Shown piece by piece: positions 42,408-55,600 of a DNA stretch of 64,000 bases. This stretch comes from Hygrocybe punicea. Taxonomy: Eukaryota; Basidiomycota; Agaricomycetes; Agaricales; Hygrophoraceae. How positions within the stretch are numbered: the first letter of the stretch is position 1; each line of letters opens with the position of its first letter. Position numbers and translations under genes: made by a program. The stretch covers positions 496,001 through 560,000 of the forward strand of contig OY744472.1 in NCBI GenBank assembly GCA_963556145.1. The letters are read 5' to 3'. The notes under the pieces were generated by a model, which saw only the letters and a program-made list of their open reading frames with translations, was not told where the DNA came from and made no database searches.

Positions 42408-45042
42408 TCACGGCCGTTTCAAAGCTGAGCGCAGAGGCGGCTTAGGGATGAGACGATGTCGCATATCGATCCGCACCCCTGCCTCATTCATCCACCCCTC
42501 CCCGTATTCAGGATATGAGCTCAGGTCCAGAGGAAATTCTTGGCCGATCGGCGGAGACTTGTATGAACCATTGTTCATCCACAATTGGTCTCTGAAAAAC
42601 AGTTTGTCACGAGGATATTCTCTCAGTACTCCAAATGAGGCCTCACATACCCTCGACGATTGAACCATCCCTTGCGTCGTTGGCTTGCAAAGATCGGCGA
42701 TGGAGCTATAAGATTAGGATCCCACCGAACGCACCGGGTTCCTCCGGGAGTCGTTGAACGAAGACCAATATTGTCCGGTTCCCCACCTATTCTTTGTGGT
42801 TCGGAAGACAGTTGGATAACGGACCGGCGATTTTGCTGAGTATTTGAGACTTCTCGGTTGGATGGGACCAGCCCTGTTTGATTCGACGGTAGGTTTAACC
42901 GTCGGTCGACACTGGCGTCCGCCCGAGTCTCATACCCATAGCTTAGGGAGGTGTCGGCAAACCTAGATAATATAGGGCTGGGACAAATGTCTTGTCGTTC
43001 ACCCGAATCTCGTCTACGTGGAGGAATAGGATTGTAGTCTGCCTCGCTCCTGGGCAACTGGGGGGCTGAAATGACAGCATTTTTTAGCTTTGGTTTTCAA
43101 GGTCACGGTCGTGTCAGAACGGCATACCTTGCGCGAATTCCTGTCGTTTAGGCTGTTCTCTCGTTGGAGAAGTAGAATGTCCCTCTCCACGTGCCGACGT
43201 GTGAGAATATCCATCTGGCACCGCCGAAAATGGTGGTAGAGTGGAGCCTGCATAGTTATCCTGTCGTTCATCTGAATTTCTGTGATATGAAGGAATAGAT
43301 TGATTTTCGATATTATTCCGTAATGACGCATTAGTTGCGACAAATAAAGAATCTCGGTGATTGAATTCCCTCCCGGGATGCAAATGCTGATGAGGTTCTC
43401 CCCGGTCTCTGAGGCCTCTCGAAGTAGCCGTTGAATACCTATCTCCGCCGCCTGCTGCTGTAGGTTCTCCACGCGCCAGTGAAGGTACGTACCCCGTAGA
43501 AGTGCGAGCTTCAGCACCTGAAGGCATTGGAGGAACTGCAAGCTCCTGTCGATCAAATGGGATATGGTTGCTTGAAGGGATAGAGCGATATTCGTTTCCA
43601 CTCCATGCGATCAGTGAAGAGCTTTGGTCTTTGTTCCCTGTCGCTGTGGAGAAAAATTCTGTTGGATCGGAGGAGCCTCTGGTCGCCAATGAAGAAAACG
43701 CATCTCGCCCTCCCGTGTTTGACTCCCCAAGACTTGAGGGCAACGATGGCAATGCACGGGAATTCCGTCTAGCATCTGGGTGTCTCGATGGATAACCTGA
43801 TTGCGATCGTTCAGGGGTGGACGTTGAGTAGATGTCAACCCGTGTTGACGGCGGCAGGAACGACTCTGGTGATCGATTTTCATGAGAGACAGGTGTCCCA
43901 GAAGTTGTACGAGAACCCTGGCTGTCACCGAAGTCACGCCTTAGGGAGATCTGTGGACGTTCGGGACGATATTCAGCTCCACTCAAATACTCCACACCAT
44001 CAGCGTCCCTTCTAGGTGGCTGCGTTTGCGAGAATTCTCGTGGTGGAGAAGATCTTGCTGTGGATGACGTAGGATATACTTGAGCCGTCGACGAATACCC
44101 ATCAGAAGGGTGAGTCTCGTGAGATGGGGATGGTGTGGAAACTGTGCGTAATCCATGCCTATGTTCTCCATCCCTCCTCGCTGAGTGCTGTGGGGGATCT
44201 CGCGGTTCGATATTATTTCTGATCTGAGATGCTCCGCCAAACAGGAAGGATCTTCTATTATTTGAATCTCTTCTGGCCTGTGTGCTCTGTATGGGCTCTC
44301 TCCTTTCTGAAACGTCTCTCGCAGCAGAAGAAGGGTAAGATGCACCCGAAATGGTGGGATCTCCGGAAGAGGCAGAGGGCGTATAGTCGAGTACAGATGC
44401 TCGTTGTCCAAATGTTGTTGCGGTGGCTGACGTTTCGTTGTCCACGTTATAGGATGATGGAATTCTAATGGCGGGTTCGGTTACCAGAGGGTGTGGTGTT
44501 GTGCGCCCACCTACAGAGGACGAGAGAGCTCGAGCAAGGGCTGGGATTTGAACTGGAAATGGTTGGCGTGCAGAAGATGGTGTGGACGAGGCCGGTTTGG
44601 CACTCGAATTCGAATTGTACAAAGGACTTTCAGTGAGTGCTGTGCTACTTTGCAATGTGGTGGTGCTATCGTTTGAGAGTGCGGTGGAGAAGCAAGATGA
44701 TGGGGAAAACGTTGCGTCAGAAGTTGTGTCGGATTCAGTATAAGCATCGGATTTGGAGCAGAGAGAACGCTCGTAAATATATGTATCCTTCGAGATACTT
44801 GGATAAATAGAATAATTAGAAGGTGCTGAAAAATCGGTTTGGTTTAAATGACGGTCGGCGTTGGTGTTATTACCGAAAGGGCGGGAATTACGTGCGGGCG
44901 CATCACGAGGGGGCGGCTGTGATTTATTCTTTAATCCAGGAGGCGACAAATTTGGTTTCTGCCACGAATTCGACGATGCATGGGAGCGACACCCAAGGTC
45001 AAATTTAGGCTCCCCCGTATACGGATACGGATAGCCCGACAA
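42408..45042 (-). CDS. Long disordered protein with conserved C-terminal motif
   Basis: Exons 45042-43128, 43065-42651 and 42591-42408 (2514 nt, 837 aa). Nearly the whole protein is Ser/Pro/Arg/Thr-rich and predicted disordered, with loosely repeated blocks such as RRDSNNRRSFLFGGASQIRN and FNHRDSLFVATNASLRNNIE. The last ~110 residues look folded: CVRWDPNLIAPSPIFASQRR-KGWFNRRGDQLWMNNGSYK, then PEYGEGWMNEAGVRIDMRHR and PKPPLRSALKRP. The C-terminal block recalls uncharacterised Agaricomycete proteins; no biochemical function is known to me. It shares a 733-bp divergent intergenic region with CFT1. The start at 45042 is the first Met of the long exon; an upstream exon is not excluded. Confidence 0.75.
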
Positions 45043-45775
45043 CGTTGGTCCTTTGAAAACTCGAACAGAAAATCCTTTTGGAACCTGAACAGCGTGATTC
45101 TGTGCTGTGAGGTGAGCCGTGTGGAAACGGCTGAAAGAAGTCGGTCACCTTTACCGGTCCAACATGACTGGTTCGAAAGTTTACGGGACCCAGGGAAGAG
45201 AACATCTTGAGGGACACTTGTCAAAAGAAGATGCAGAATATTTTCGCACTTATAAGGAGAGAATGGGGTTTGGGAACTTGGACTGCGTCTGGTACAGGCT
45301 GAGGACACGCGATGGCAGCCTGCCTATACATGCGGCGTTCGATCCTCCACGCCAGCAGTGATCGTTCTAGTGTGACAACGGTGAGATTGAACCTTCGAAT
45401 GGCCGATGTTACTTACCTGATGCCCTTCCCTTCAGCATCTGAGGTGGATTTGGAAGAAACGCAAAATCGAAATGACTCCGTGATGCCAGGAAAGTTGGTA
45501 GTCCGATTCATTTCACGGCCAAGCATGCGGTGGAGTTTTCCAGGAGAGTTTATCGTTGGTCGTTCGGTCTACTGGTGTTTTGGCTGGAAAAGGCAATACC
45601 TTCACCGCCACACGGTCAGGCAATAAGTGCAAAGCCAGGCTTGGCCAGCTTCAAAAAATCAGTAGAAAGGAAAGAGGCGAAGCAAGGTTACTCTCCCTCT
45701 TAAGGTCCCACCTCGTGTGCTTGAAATTGGCGCTTCTTCATTACTCACTCCAAAGAACCGCAGTCCGCTGCGCAA
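45043..45775. other. Divergent promoter region
   Basis: Between the disordered-protein gene (minus) and CFT1 (plus). Short ORFs occur on both strands (for example 45119-45361 plus), without recognisable domains. Probably 5' UTRs and promoters. Confidence 0.5.
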
Positions 45776-48700
45776 ATGCACGCATTGCACCAAACCATAC
45801 TCCCTCCCAGTGGCGTGGAGTTTGCTGCGAGCCTCAGGTTGACCCCATCAACACTGCCTTTACCGTCGAATTCCACGGCTCGGCACGAGTTCGCCGCACG
45901 GGCACTATGCAATGTGGTTGTCGCACGTTCCAACATTCTCAGGATATTTGAAGTTCGCGAGGAACCCGCACAAATTCCAGCACAGGTTGATGATGAACGG
46001 AACAGACCCTTCGGCGTCCGACGAGGGACGGAACCATTCGAAGGCGAAGTGGAGATGGACCAGCAGGGTGAAGGTTTCGTTAACGTCGGTTCAGTCAAGG
46101 TGACTTGGAATATTTTGCTCGTGCTTATACTAGTCAACACAAATTTTGACCTTTTCTGCTCTACAATCGAAGTCTGGTTAACTGATATATTCGTGTTTGC
46201 TCTCAGTCAACTGGCAAGAATGGGCTTCAACATCCGCCCACCGTCACAGGTTTCTACTTCCTGTGCGATCATAGTTTGCACGGCATGGTTACCGGCTTAG
46301 AGGGTGTCAAAATTCTATCGTCAATGGAAGATGGGCTCGATCGCCTGCTGGTTTCATTCAAAGATGCCAAGGTCTGAAAACCTTCAAATGATGTCCAAAT
46401 TACTCAAATATCTCCTACAGATCGCCCTTCTGGAGTGGTCCGATTCAACCCATGATCTGGTCACCGTGTCGATCCATACTTACGAAAGGGCACCCCAGCT
46501 AGTATGTCAATTGTTTTCAAACTCACTACAAAATACTGAAGACGACAATAGGCATCTCTGGATTTATCATTATTTCGAGCCAGTCTGCGTGTGGACCCTC
46601 TCTCTCGTTGCGCGGCACTTTCATTACCGATGGATGCCGTTGCAATCCTCCCAATTTGCCAGGCACAGGTAGAACTGGAAATGACAGAGCAGGATCAAAA
46701 CCAAGCGAAGTATGGTTTTTTCTTTGTCCCAGAATGACCTTTTCATTACTCCTCCGCAGGGACGTGCCTTATTTGCCGAGTTTCATTCTTGACTTTGCAG
46801 CGGATGTCGATGAAAGCATACGTCATGTCGTCGACTTCGTCTTTCTTCCTGGTTTCAACAATCCAACCATAGCAGTTCTCTTTCAAGTTCAGCAGACATG
46901 GACTGGGTGAGGAAGTTTTCTGTGTTCGTAGTCGAAATCACAATAATTTTTTTCAGGCGTCTGAAAGAATACAAGGACACTGGAAAATTGCTGATATTTA
47001 CTCTGGATCTTGCTAGCCATCATTATCCCGTAATCACTGCAGTCGATGGTCTGCCTTATGATTGCCTTTCGCTCCTTCCATGCTCAACTTCACTCGGAGG
47101 CGTAGTCATCATAACAAGTAACTCTATAGTCTATGTCGACCAATCGTCCCGAAGAGTTCTTCTTCCCCTCAACGGCTGGTCAGCTCGCGTCAGTGATCTT
47201 CCAATGCCCGCCCTCCTTCTCGAAGCACAGCAACGTAATCTTCAATTAGAAGGATGCTGCTGTGCGTTTGTCGACGAGAGGACCTTCTTTGTCGTTCTCA
47301 GAGATGGTACTGTGTATCCCGTTGAATTTGTTGTCGATGGAAAAACAGTGTCGAAGCTCTCAATGGCACCCGCTTCGGTGCAGACATCCATGCCTTCCGT
47401 GTTAAGGAAGATAAACGACAACCACCTCTTCATCGGAAGCACAGTAGGATCATCCGTGTTGTTGAAGGCTGTTCGAGTGGAAGAGGAGAAATTAGATGAT
47501 GGTGATACTTCCCCAGCCGCTGTAGTTGACATTCACGATGCCATGGAATTCGACGATGATGACGGTTAGTTGATTTTACGAGCTGCTCTCTCGTCGTCTG
47601 AAATATTTCAGACATTTATGGTGCATCAAAACTGCCCACTCAGCCCTCAAGCAATGGTTTCAACAATGGCAACAGCGCTAGGAAACTACGCAGCGTTGTG
47701 CACCTTTCGTTATGTGACACTTTACCTGCCTATGGTACAATCGCCGACATGGCATTTTCATTGGCCAAGAACGGCGTGCGTTTCAGCGTCCCTCACTTTC
47801 TCACTTCAAAATCCTGATTGCTCTTAGGATCGCCCTGTCCCTGAGCTAGTCGCGGCCACTGGGACAGGGTGGCTTGGTGGTTTCACATTATTTCAGGTGT
47901 GTCGGTTAGTTAGTTGAGTAATAGCAGGTTTTTATGAGTAACCCCGCTAGCGGGATCTCCCGACTCGCACCAAACGTAAACTCCATATTATCGGTGGCGC
48001 ACGCGGAGTTTGGTCGTTGCCAGTTCGACAGCCCGTCAAGGTCAACGGTGTATCGTTTGAGCGCCCTGTGAACCCTTACCAGGCTGAGAACGACTCTGTT
48101 ATTATCAGTACCGATGCCAACCCATCTCCGGGACTTTCTAGAGTACGTCTGTCACCGTGATTTACCGCACGTTGATGCGATTGAAGTTCCTTAGATTGCC
48201 TCTCGCATTGCTAATCGTGATATCACAATCACAACGCGAATACCTGGAACTACTATTAGTGCTGGCCCATTCTTCCAACGTACTGCTATTCTTCACGTCA
48301 TGACAAACGCCATTCGCGTTCTTGAACCTGGTTGGTGTCCAGTTGACTCTTGTATCGTCATAGTTTGACCAAGTCCCCAGATGGCACTGAAAGGCAAATT
48401 ATTAAAGATATGGACGGCAATATGCCCCGGCCTAAAATCAAGGCATGCGGCATCTGTGATCCTTTCGTGCTAGTTCTTAGAGAGGATGACACTATTGGGT
48501 TGTTCATTGGAGAGACAGAACGTGGGAAGATTAGAAGAAAAGACATGTCACCCATGGGCGATAAAGTGAGTCAATATCGTTGCGGCTGATAAAGCCAATT
48601 GATCATGCTTTTCTTGCAGGCTTCCCGTTATCTGGCCGGTTGCTTCTTTAGCGACACTTCAGGACTGTTTGAAACTCAGTTGCACAATTATTCTTCTGCC

Positions 48701-51286
48701 AACGTCACCAAGAATGTTACAACTACTCTTCAAGCTGCCGTGAATGCTGGGAGTCCTAGCCAATGGCTTGTTTTGATTCGCCCGCAGGGCATCATGGAGG
48801 TTTGTTCCTTATAACATCATCTGCATGGCAGCCATTCATGATGCAATTTAGATTTGGACGTTGCCCAAGCTGACGCTAACCTTCTCCACTTCGTTGTTGG
48901 CTACTTTGCAAAATGTCCTTACGGATTCCCATGAAGGGCCGAGTTCGTCTCTCCCGCCAGACCCTCCGCGAAAGCCCCAAGAGCTGGATATCGATCAAAT
49001 CTTGCTAGCGCCACTAGGGGAATCATCCCCTCGACCATATCTCTTCGTGAGATCCGTCATTTACTTTCGTCCTAAAGCAAACCTTCACTCTTTCTTATAG
49101 GTTTTCTTGCGCTCTGGGCAACTTACGATCTATGAGGTGCTTCCAGCAGTAGTAGCCCCTGAACAAGTCTCCCTGGTGAGGGCGTCAAGTCTTGCTGTCA
49201 AATTCATCAAAGTTGTGTCGCAAGCATTCGACATACAAAAGCCTGAGGAGAATGAGAAGGGTGTCATCGCCGAACAAAAACGTATATCGCGTATTTTCAT
49301 TCCATTTGTGACTACGCCTGCTACTGGAAGTACTTTTTCTGGGGTCTTCTTCACCGGTGATCGCCCGAGTTGGATATTGGCAACGAACAAAAGTGGCGTT
49401 CATATATATCCGTCCGGACATAGCGTGGTGCATTCGTTTACTGCATGCTCCATCTGGGAGTCAAAAGGAGATTTTCTTCTCTACTCGGACGAGGTCAGCA
49501 CCATGGCAAAGAAATGAGTGGGTTGACAGCTTACACGTATACGCAGGGTCCAAGTTTGTTGGAATGGATGCCTGATATTCAGCTTGGGAGTCCTCTGCCT
49601 TATCGTTCAGTTGCCCGTGGCAGATCGTATTCAAATGTCATTTTTGACCCTTCAACTTCATTAATCGTCGGAGGTTCGTCATTGCAAGCGAAGTTTACCT
49701 CTTTCGATGAAGAAGGCAACAGATTGTGGGAGCCAGATGGTAGGAGAAACATGGATATCGGCGCTCATTTTCTGATTATTAATATTCAAGCTCCCAACGT
49801 TTCGGATCCAATGTGCGAATGCTCTACGCTTGAGCTTATCACACCTGATTTATGGATCACAATGGATGGGTAAGTATGAATCAAAACATCCCACCGTCAC
49901 AGTTACCTAACGTATATCGCATTAGGTATGAATTTGCGACAAACGAGTTTGTCAATGCTGTGGCGTGTGTGACTCTAGAGACAAGCAGCACCGAGACTGG
50001 CATCAAGGACTTCATTGCCGTTGGGACCACCATCAATCGCGGCGAAGATCTGGCAGCGAAGGGTGCTGTAAGTGAATACGACACGTAATCTTGACATTGC
50101 TGAATTATTCGCTTAGACCTACATCTTCGAAATAGTTGAAGTTGTCCCTGATCCTTCAGTTGCCTCAAAACGGTGGTACAGACTACGCCTTCACTGTCGA
50201 GACGAAGCCAAGGGTCCTGTCACAGCCATATGCGGCTTTCATGGTTACTTGGTATCATCGATGGGTCAAAAGGTATTCGCCTTGATGCAGCTGGATATCA
50301 ACATTAAACTGAACGCGTATGGCAGATCTTCGTTCGAGCATTTGATTCTGATGAGCGTCTTGTCGGAGTTGCATTCTTGGATGTTGGGGTCTACGTCACC
50401 TCACTCCGAACTCTCAAAAATTTACTTCTGATCGGAGATGCTGTGAAAAGTGTTTGGTTTGTGGCATTCCAGGTCCGTATCTTTCAAGAGTGACTTGCAT
50501 ACATGGTCCAACATAGTCTGTGCAGGAAGACCCATACAAGCTGGCGGTACTAGCGAAGGACGTCCATCGCGTTTGTGTTACAAGTGCTGATTTTTTCTTC
50601 GCCGATGGGGAAATGTCTATTGTAACCGGGGACGAGGATGGTGTCATTAGGATGTACGAGTATAATCCCAGTGGTATGGTCTTTCCCCTTTGTTCCCTGG
50701 GAAAAAAACTCAGGTTAACTGCTTAGATCCTGAATCCAAAAATGGCCAGAACTTGTTGCTGCACACCGAGTTCCACGGCCAGGTTGAATACCGCTCATCC
50801 ACCCTGATCGCACGGCGATCGAAACATGATCCGGTTCTGCCGCAGGCTAAATTAATATATGGTATGCAGCCCATTTCACGTAAAACATGACGTAAAATGT
50901 CCGCATGGTTAACGCACCGTCATTAGGTTCCACAGACGGCTCATTGGTTTCTCTGACGGTGGTGGAAGAATCTGCGGCGAAAAGGCTCCAGCTGTTACAA
51001 GGTCAACTAACACGAAATATTCAGCATGTAGCTGGGCTGAACCCAAAGGCACTCCGGTGCGTCTTGAATCTTGCCCAATTTGTTCTGCGTGTTGATGACA
51101 CCTTCGTGCAGCATCGTGCGAAATGACTTTGTTTCTAAACCGCTGTCGAAGGGAATATTGGACGGAAACCTTTTGAAGGAGTTCGAGAAATTGCCTATCA
51201 CTCGACAAGATGAAATGACTAGGCAAATTGGGACAGATAGAACTGTTATTTTGCGTGATTGGATTGCTGTGGGCGGGGCTTGGTAG
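45776..51286 (+). CDS. CFT1: Cleavage and polyadenylation specificity factor subunit 1 (CPSF160/Cft1)
   Basis: Large scaffold of the nuclear pre-mRNA 3'-end processing complex that helps recognise the polyadenylation signal. It starts MHALHQTILPPSGVEFAASL ... NVVVARSNILRIFEVREE, the typical Cft1 N-terminus, and ends TVILRDWIAVGGAW at 51286, the typical CPSF-A C-terminus. Many short introns; early exons traced are 45776-46099, 46207-46371, 46421-46501, 46552-46709, 46759-46906, 46955-47564 and 47612 onward. Later blocks include FVDERTFFVVLRDGTVYPVE, KLHIIGGARGVWSLPVRQPV, RPKIKACGICDPFVLVLRED, LATNKSGVHIYPSGHS, FLLYSDE and the CPSF-A region VHRVCVTSADFFFADGEMSI. It shares the triple beta-propeller plan with DDB1 and Rse1, but the termini point to Cft1. 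GPN2 follows 91 bp downstream. Confidence 0.93.
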
Positions 51287-51376
51287 TAAATGTCGTGGTC
51301 ACGTTCGTGACTGTATTTTTATGATCTAAATATGGAAGGTGAACTTGAAGCATAAACTTGAAGTACTGGCCCAGGC

Positions 51377-52556
51377 ATGCCCTTTGGAGAACTTGTTTGT
51401 GGTTCACCCGGTAGCGGGAAGTCGACGTACTGTTTCGGAAAACATCAGCTTTTTACCGCTCTTCATCGTCCAATTTCTGTCGTCAACTTGGACCCAGCGA
51501 ACGACGCTGTTCCCTATCCTTGTGCAATTGATATCTCTTCGCTCATCACCTTGCAAGATGTGATGAACGAACATTGTCTCGGACCAAATGGTGCAATGCT
51601 TTATTGCATGGAGTACTTGGAAGAGAACTATGACTGGCTTGAGGGAAGGTTGAAGGAGCTCGGGAGCGACGCCTACGTCGTGTTTGACCTCCCTGGGCAA
51701 GTTGAACTAAGCACGAACCACGATAGCCTAAAGAGGATTGCGCAAAATTTGACGAAGGGCGGATTTCGGGTGCGTGGGGTTCCAATCAACTGGCGATTTG
51801 ACGCCAAGCCTGGCTAGCTGGCAGCCGTACATCTCTGCGATGCGCACTATGTTACAGACGCCTCCAAATACATTTCAGTCCTTTTGCTCTCGCTTCGAAC
51901 GATGTTACACCTCGAACTACCGCATATCAACGTGCTATCGAAGGTAGATTTGATAACGCAATATGGAGACCTGGGTACAGAGATCGACCTCCAGATGTTA
52001 ACCAGGTTGTCACCTTTCTTATGCAGACTTCAATCTTGACTTCTATACGGAGGTGCAGGACCTCTCGTATCTCGAGAATTGCTTGTCGTCATCATCGCCA
52101 CGCTACACTGCACTGAATATCGCAATGATTTCACTGATAGAAGACTACAATCTCGTAGGGTTTGAAACTTTGGCTGTGGAGGTAAGGTAATACTGTCTTG
52201 TCTCGATTTAACTAACCATCTTTTATCTGTAGGATAAAAACTCCATGTTGCATCTTATGAGAGCGATCGACCGTGCGACAGGATACGTTTTCATTCCCCC
52301 ACCCGATTCGCAGACGCCATCTGGTACAATTAACGCTACTGGAACACCAGCATCTTCCCGGCCGAATGTGTATAGTCTGCTATCATCGGCGGTGGGACCG
52401 ATGCGCGGGCCTGGAAGTGACGTACGGGATATCCAAGAAAGATGGGTGGACTCAAAGGAAGAGTGGGATGCATATGAGAAGATGCAATGGAGAATGGAAG
52501 GTGATGTTGTCCGCCAGGAGGCTGCGCGAAGTGCAAATATTAGGGAGAGGACATAG
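51377..52556 (+). CDS. GPN2: GPN-loop GTPase 2
   Basis: Dimerising GTPase that helps assemble or import RNA polymerase II. Four or so exons. Walker A is [10 protein letters not shown], right at the N-terminus; NLDPAND and the diagnostic GPN loop [20 protein letters not shown] follow; the G3-like motif is [12 protein letters not shown]; and SKVDL is the nucleotide-specificity motif. The second exon (after the intron from about 51769) reads [20 protein letters not shown], then [20 protein letters not shown] and [20 protein letters not shown], matching GPN2 rather than GPN1/3. The C-terminus ends [11 protein letters not shown]. It lies in the same orientation between CFT1 and SEC31 with ~90-115 bp gaps, so 3' and 5' signals are tightly packed. 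Confidence 0.93.
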
Positions 52557-52672
52557 CTATGAGTTCACGTGATCACATTACTTAAGGGCCGGGTTTTCGG
52601 CCGTTCATTTGTTGACACGTCTAAACTCGCAAACAAATACCTAGCCCAACAACATTAACTGGGAGATATATC

Positions 52673-55600
52673 ATGAAACTCAAGGAAATACACAGAACTT
52701 CCACCTTTGCGTGGTCTCCAACACAGTCACTTCCATTATTGGCCACAGGGACAGTCGCTGGCGCACTCGATGAATCCTTCAGCAACGAAAGCAAACTCGA
52801 AATATGGGCACCCGATTTTCTCGACAAACACGAATTTGATCTGGGCGGTGAAGAGCAGCACGGTCCGAAAGGCGTTGTTTCCGATACCGCCAGGTTCTTG
52901 AATTCCACGGGTTATGCGTTGAGCTTTTTTAACCATCATTGTTTGTAGATTCAACCGTCTAGCTTGGGGATACGCCGAAGGTGCACGTTTGCGCGGTGTC
53001 ATAGCAGCAGGTATGGAAAACGGGGAACTTACACTTTGGGATCCCGCTGGCATTATCAACGGCGCCGAGTGTGTTGCTACTTACAACCAACATGCTTCGA
53101 TCTGATTTCCCGTCTGTAGTCCTTCCGAATGCTTAATCCTGAGGAATACGACCCATACAGGCCCCATTCGTGGACTTGACTTCAACCCAATACAAACCAA
53201 TTTGATTTCATCGGGTGGAATTAACGGCGAGGTAAATCCATGCTTCGCATCATCTTCAATTAGCTAATTGTCAATAGGTTTATATATGGGATCTAAAAGA
53301 TCCAAGCAAGCCGTACTCTCCAACCCCTGGAACACGTAGCACCAAATTAGACGAAATCACGTCCGTGGCCTGGAACCAGCAAGTTCCATCTGTACTTGCA
53401 GGCGCCAGTACCACAGGGTATACGGTGGTTTGGGATCTGCGAGGTAAAAGGGAAGTTGTGGCTTTGGCGTATGGTGGCGGTGCCGGGACCATGGCTGGTC
53501 GGAGTGTGACTGGGAGTGGTTTGGCTGCTGGAGGCAGGAGAGGCATGAGCGCAATTGCTTGGCATCCAGACAACGTCAAAAATATCCTCCCCTCTCAAAT
53601 GTTGTGCACAATATCTTACTCTGGTCTGACAGGCCACAAGACTCATTACCGCGTCCGAAGATGATTCCTCTCCTGTTATCATGGTTTGGGATCTCCGGAA
53701 CGCCCGTGCCCCTGAAAAGGTGTCATTTTTGGAGTTCTTTGTTTTCAATTGCGACTAACGGTTGTATAGATTCTGACCGGCCACGAGAAGGGTGTTCTGT
53801 CTCTCTCATGGTGTAAACAAGATGCCGATTTGCTGCTTTCATGCGGAAAGGACAACCGTGCCTTGTGCTGGAACCCCCAGACGTCTGAAATAATCGGAGA
53901 GGTAGCTACGGAGTCTTTTTACAGTTGTTACCCATCGATTAATGTTATCGTCAGCTCCCGTCGGCAGACAATTGGGCCTTCCAAGTTGAGTGGTGTCCCC
54001 GCAACCCCGATCTGCTCGCTACGGCTTTTTTCGATGGTACGGTCGGTATTCATTCTATCCAATCTACCAATGAGCCCGCTAGTGGTGAAATCCCACCTTC
54101 AACTCTGCAATCTGATGGGGCAGATATCTTCGATGTTCCTGGTTTCTCGCGTAGCACCCAAGGCACTCTTTCTCTCAAACAGCCACCTAAGTGGCTTCGC
54201 CGCCCCACATCGCATTCATTTGGTTTCGGCGGAAAGTTGGTAACGGTATCAAATCTCCCGTCTGCCCACGGAAAAAACCAGAGCAGCGTCGTGCACCTGC
54301 GCCAGGTCGTCACAGAGCAGGATCTTGTAGAACGAGCCAATAAACTGCAGAATGCCATTGAGGAGAGGACGCTGAACGTGTTTGCGGAGAAACGGGGCGA
54401 GAACGCCAACGATGGCGCGGCCGGCTGGAAAGCTTTCTCGAGTCTGTTCAAAGCGAACTCCAGAGACGAACTGGTCACTTTACTTGGATTCTCCAAGTCC
54501 GAGATTGTCGCACGTGTTGCGGAGGCTATCGAGAATCTGAAAGGGTTGACCGCAGAGTGCTCGACTTTGAAATCGCCTGCCGAAGAAGATTCGCCGGAAA
54601 GCAAGATACATGAATCGGTCGTATCATTTGCCGAGCCGGAGTCTCAAGCTTTTCCTTCCTACACGAGCGACGCCGAGGCTCAAGATGCTTCATATGGTCC
54701 AGAGGCTGAGAAAACTCCATCCGAAGTTAGCGCTAGCGCTGGCTCTGATGCAACTAGTGCTGCCCGCCTCGCGGATGGCGGATCTACCACTTCTGCGAGC
54801 CTGTTCGGGGACGACAACCCTATTGGTGCCCTGCAGACTGATGCTGACGCAGATTTCTTTAGCACGATTGGTGTTGGTGACGATTCTCAGCAGGTTCTTG
54901 TGCCGCACCATAACTACGGACTTGACTCGTCTGTTGCTGCTACAGTCGGCTCAAGACCGTCATCTGTGACGTCGGAGAGTGTGAAGAATAATCATTTTAG
55001 GATCTATCCGAGCGATGAATCTGAAATCGACCAATTGATCACGAAAGCGCTGGTTCTTGGCGACTTTGAATCTGCCGTGTTGTTGTGTTTGTCGACAGAC
55101 AGATTTGCGGACGCTATATTACTTGCTGTGAAGGGCGGCCCGGAGCTCTTGCAGCGCACCCAAAAGGCATACTTCGAGCGAAGCACCACCTCTCTACCTT
55201 ATCTGCGCCTCTTCCAGTCTATCGTCACTGACGACCTGGCTGATATTGTTCAGAATGCTGATCTGCGTGATTGGCAGGAAATTTTCGTCGTGCTTTGCAC
55301 TTTTGCGGGCCATGAAGAGTTTGCTGGCTTAGCTGAGCAACTTGGCAGCCGCCTTGAATTCCAGTTTACCCTTCTCAAGTCCTCAGAAGCGCCCGAGGCG
55401 TTCACCAAGGCTCACGAGTTCAGGAAAAATGCAACGCTAACGTATCTCGCTGCCGGCCGCTTAGAGAGACTCGTTAACATCTGGATCGACGAAATGGTGG
55501 AGGAGGAAATACTATTTGCTTCAGACGACAAGCAGTTGGATGGATCCCGGTACACTGCCCATGTCTATGCTCTACAAACCTTCATCGAGAAAGTGACAGT

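Noticed and set aside
45119..45361. 80-aa plus-strand ORF between the divergent genes
   Set aside because: No domain, no conserved look, and it lies in the likely shared promoter/5' UTR of CFT1 and its neighbour.
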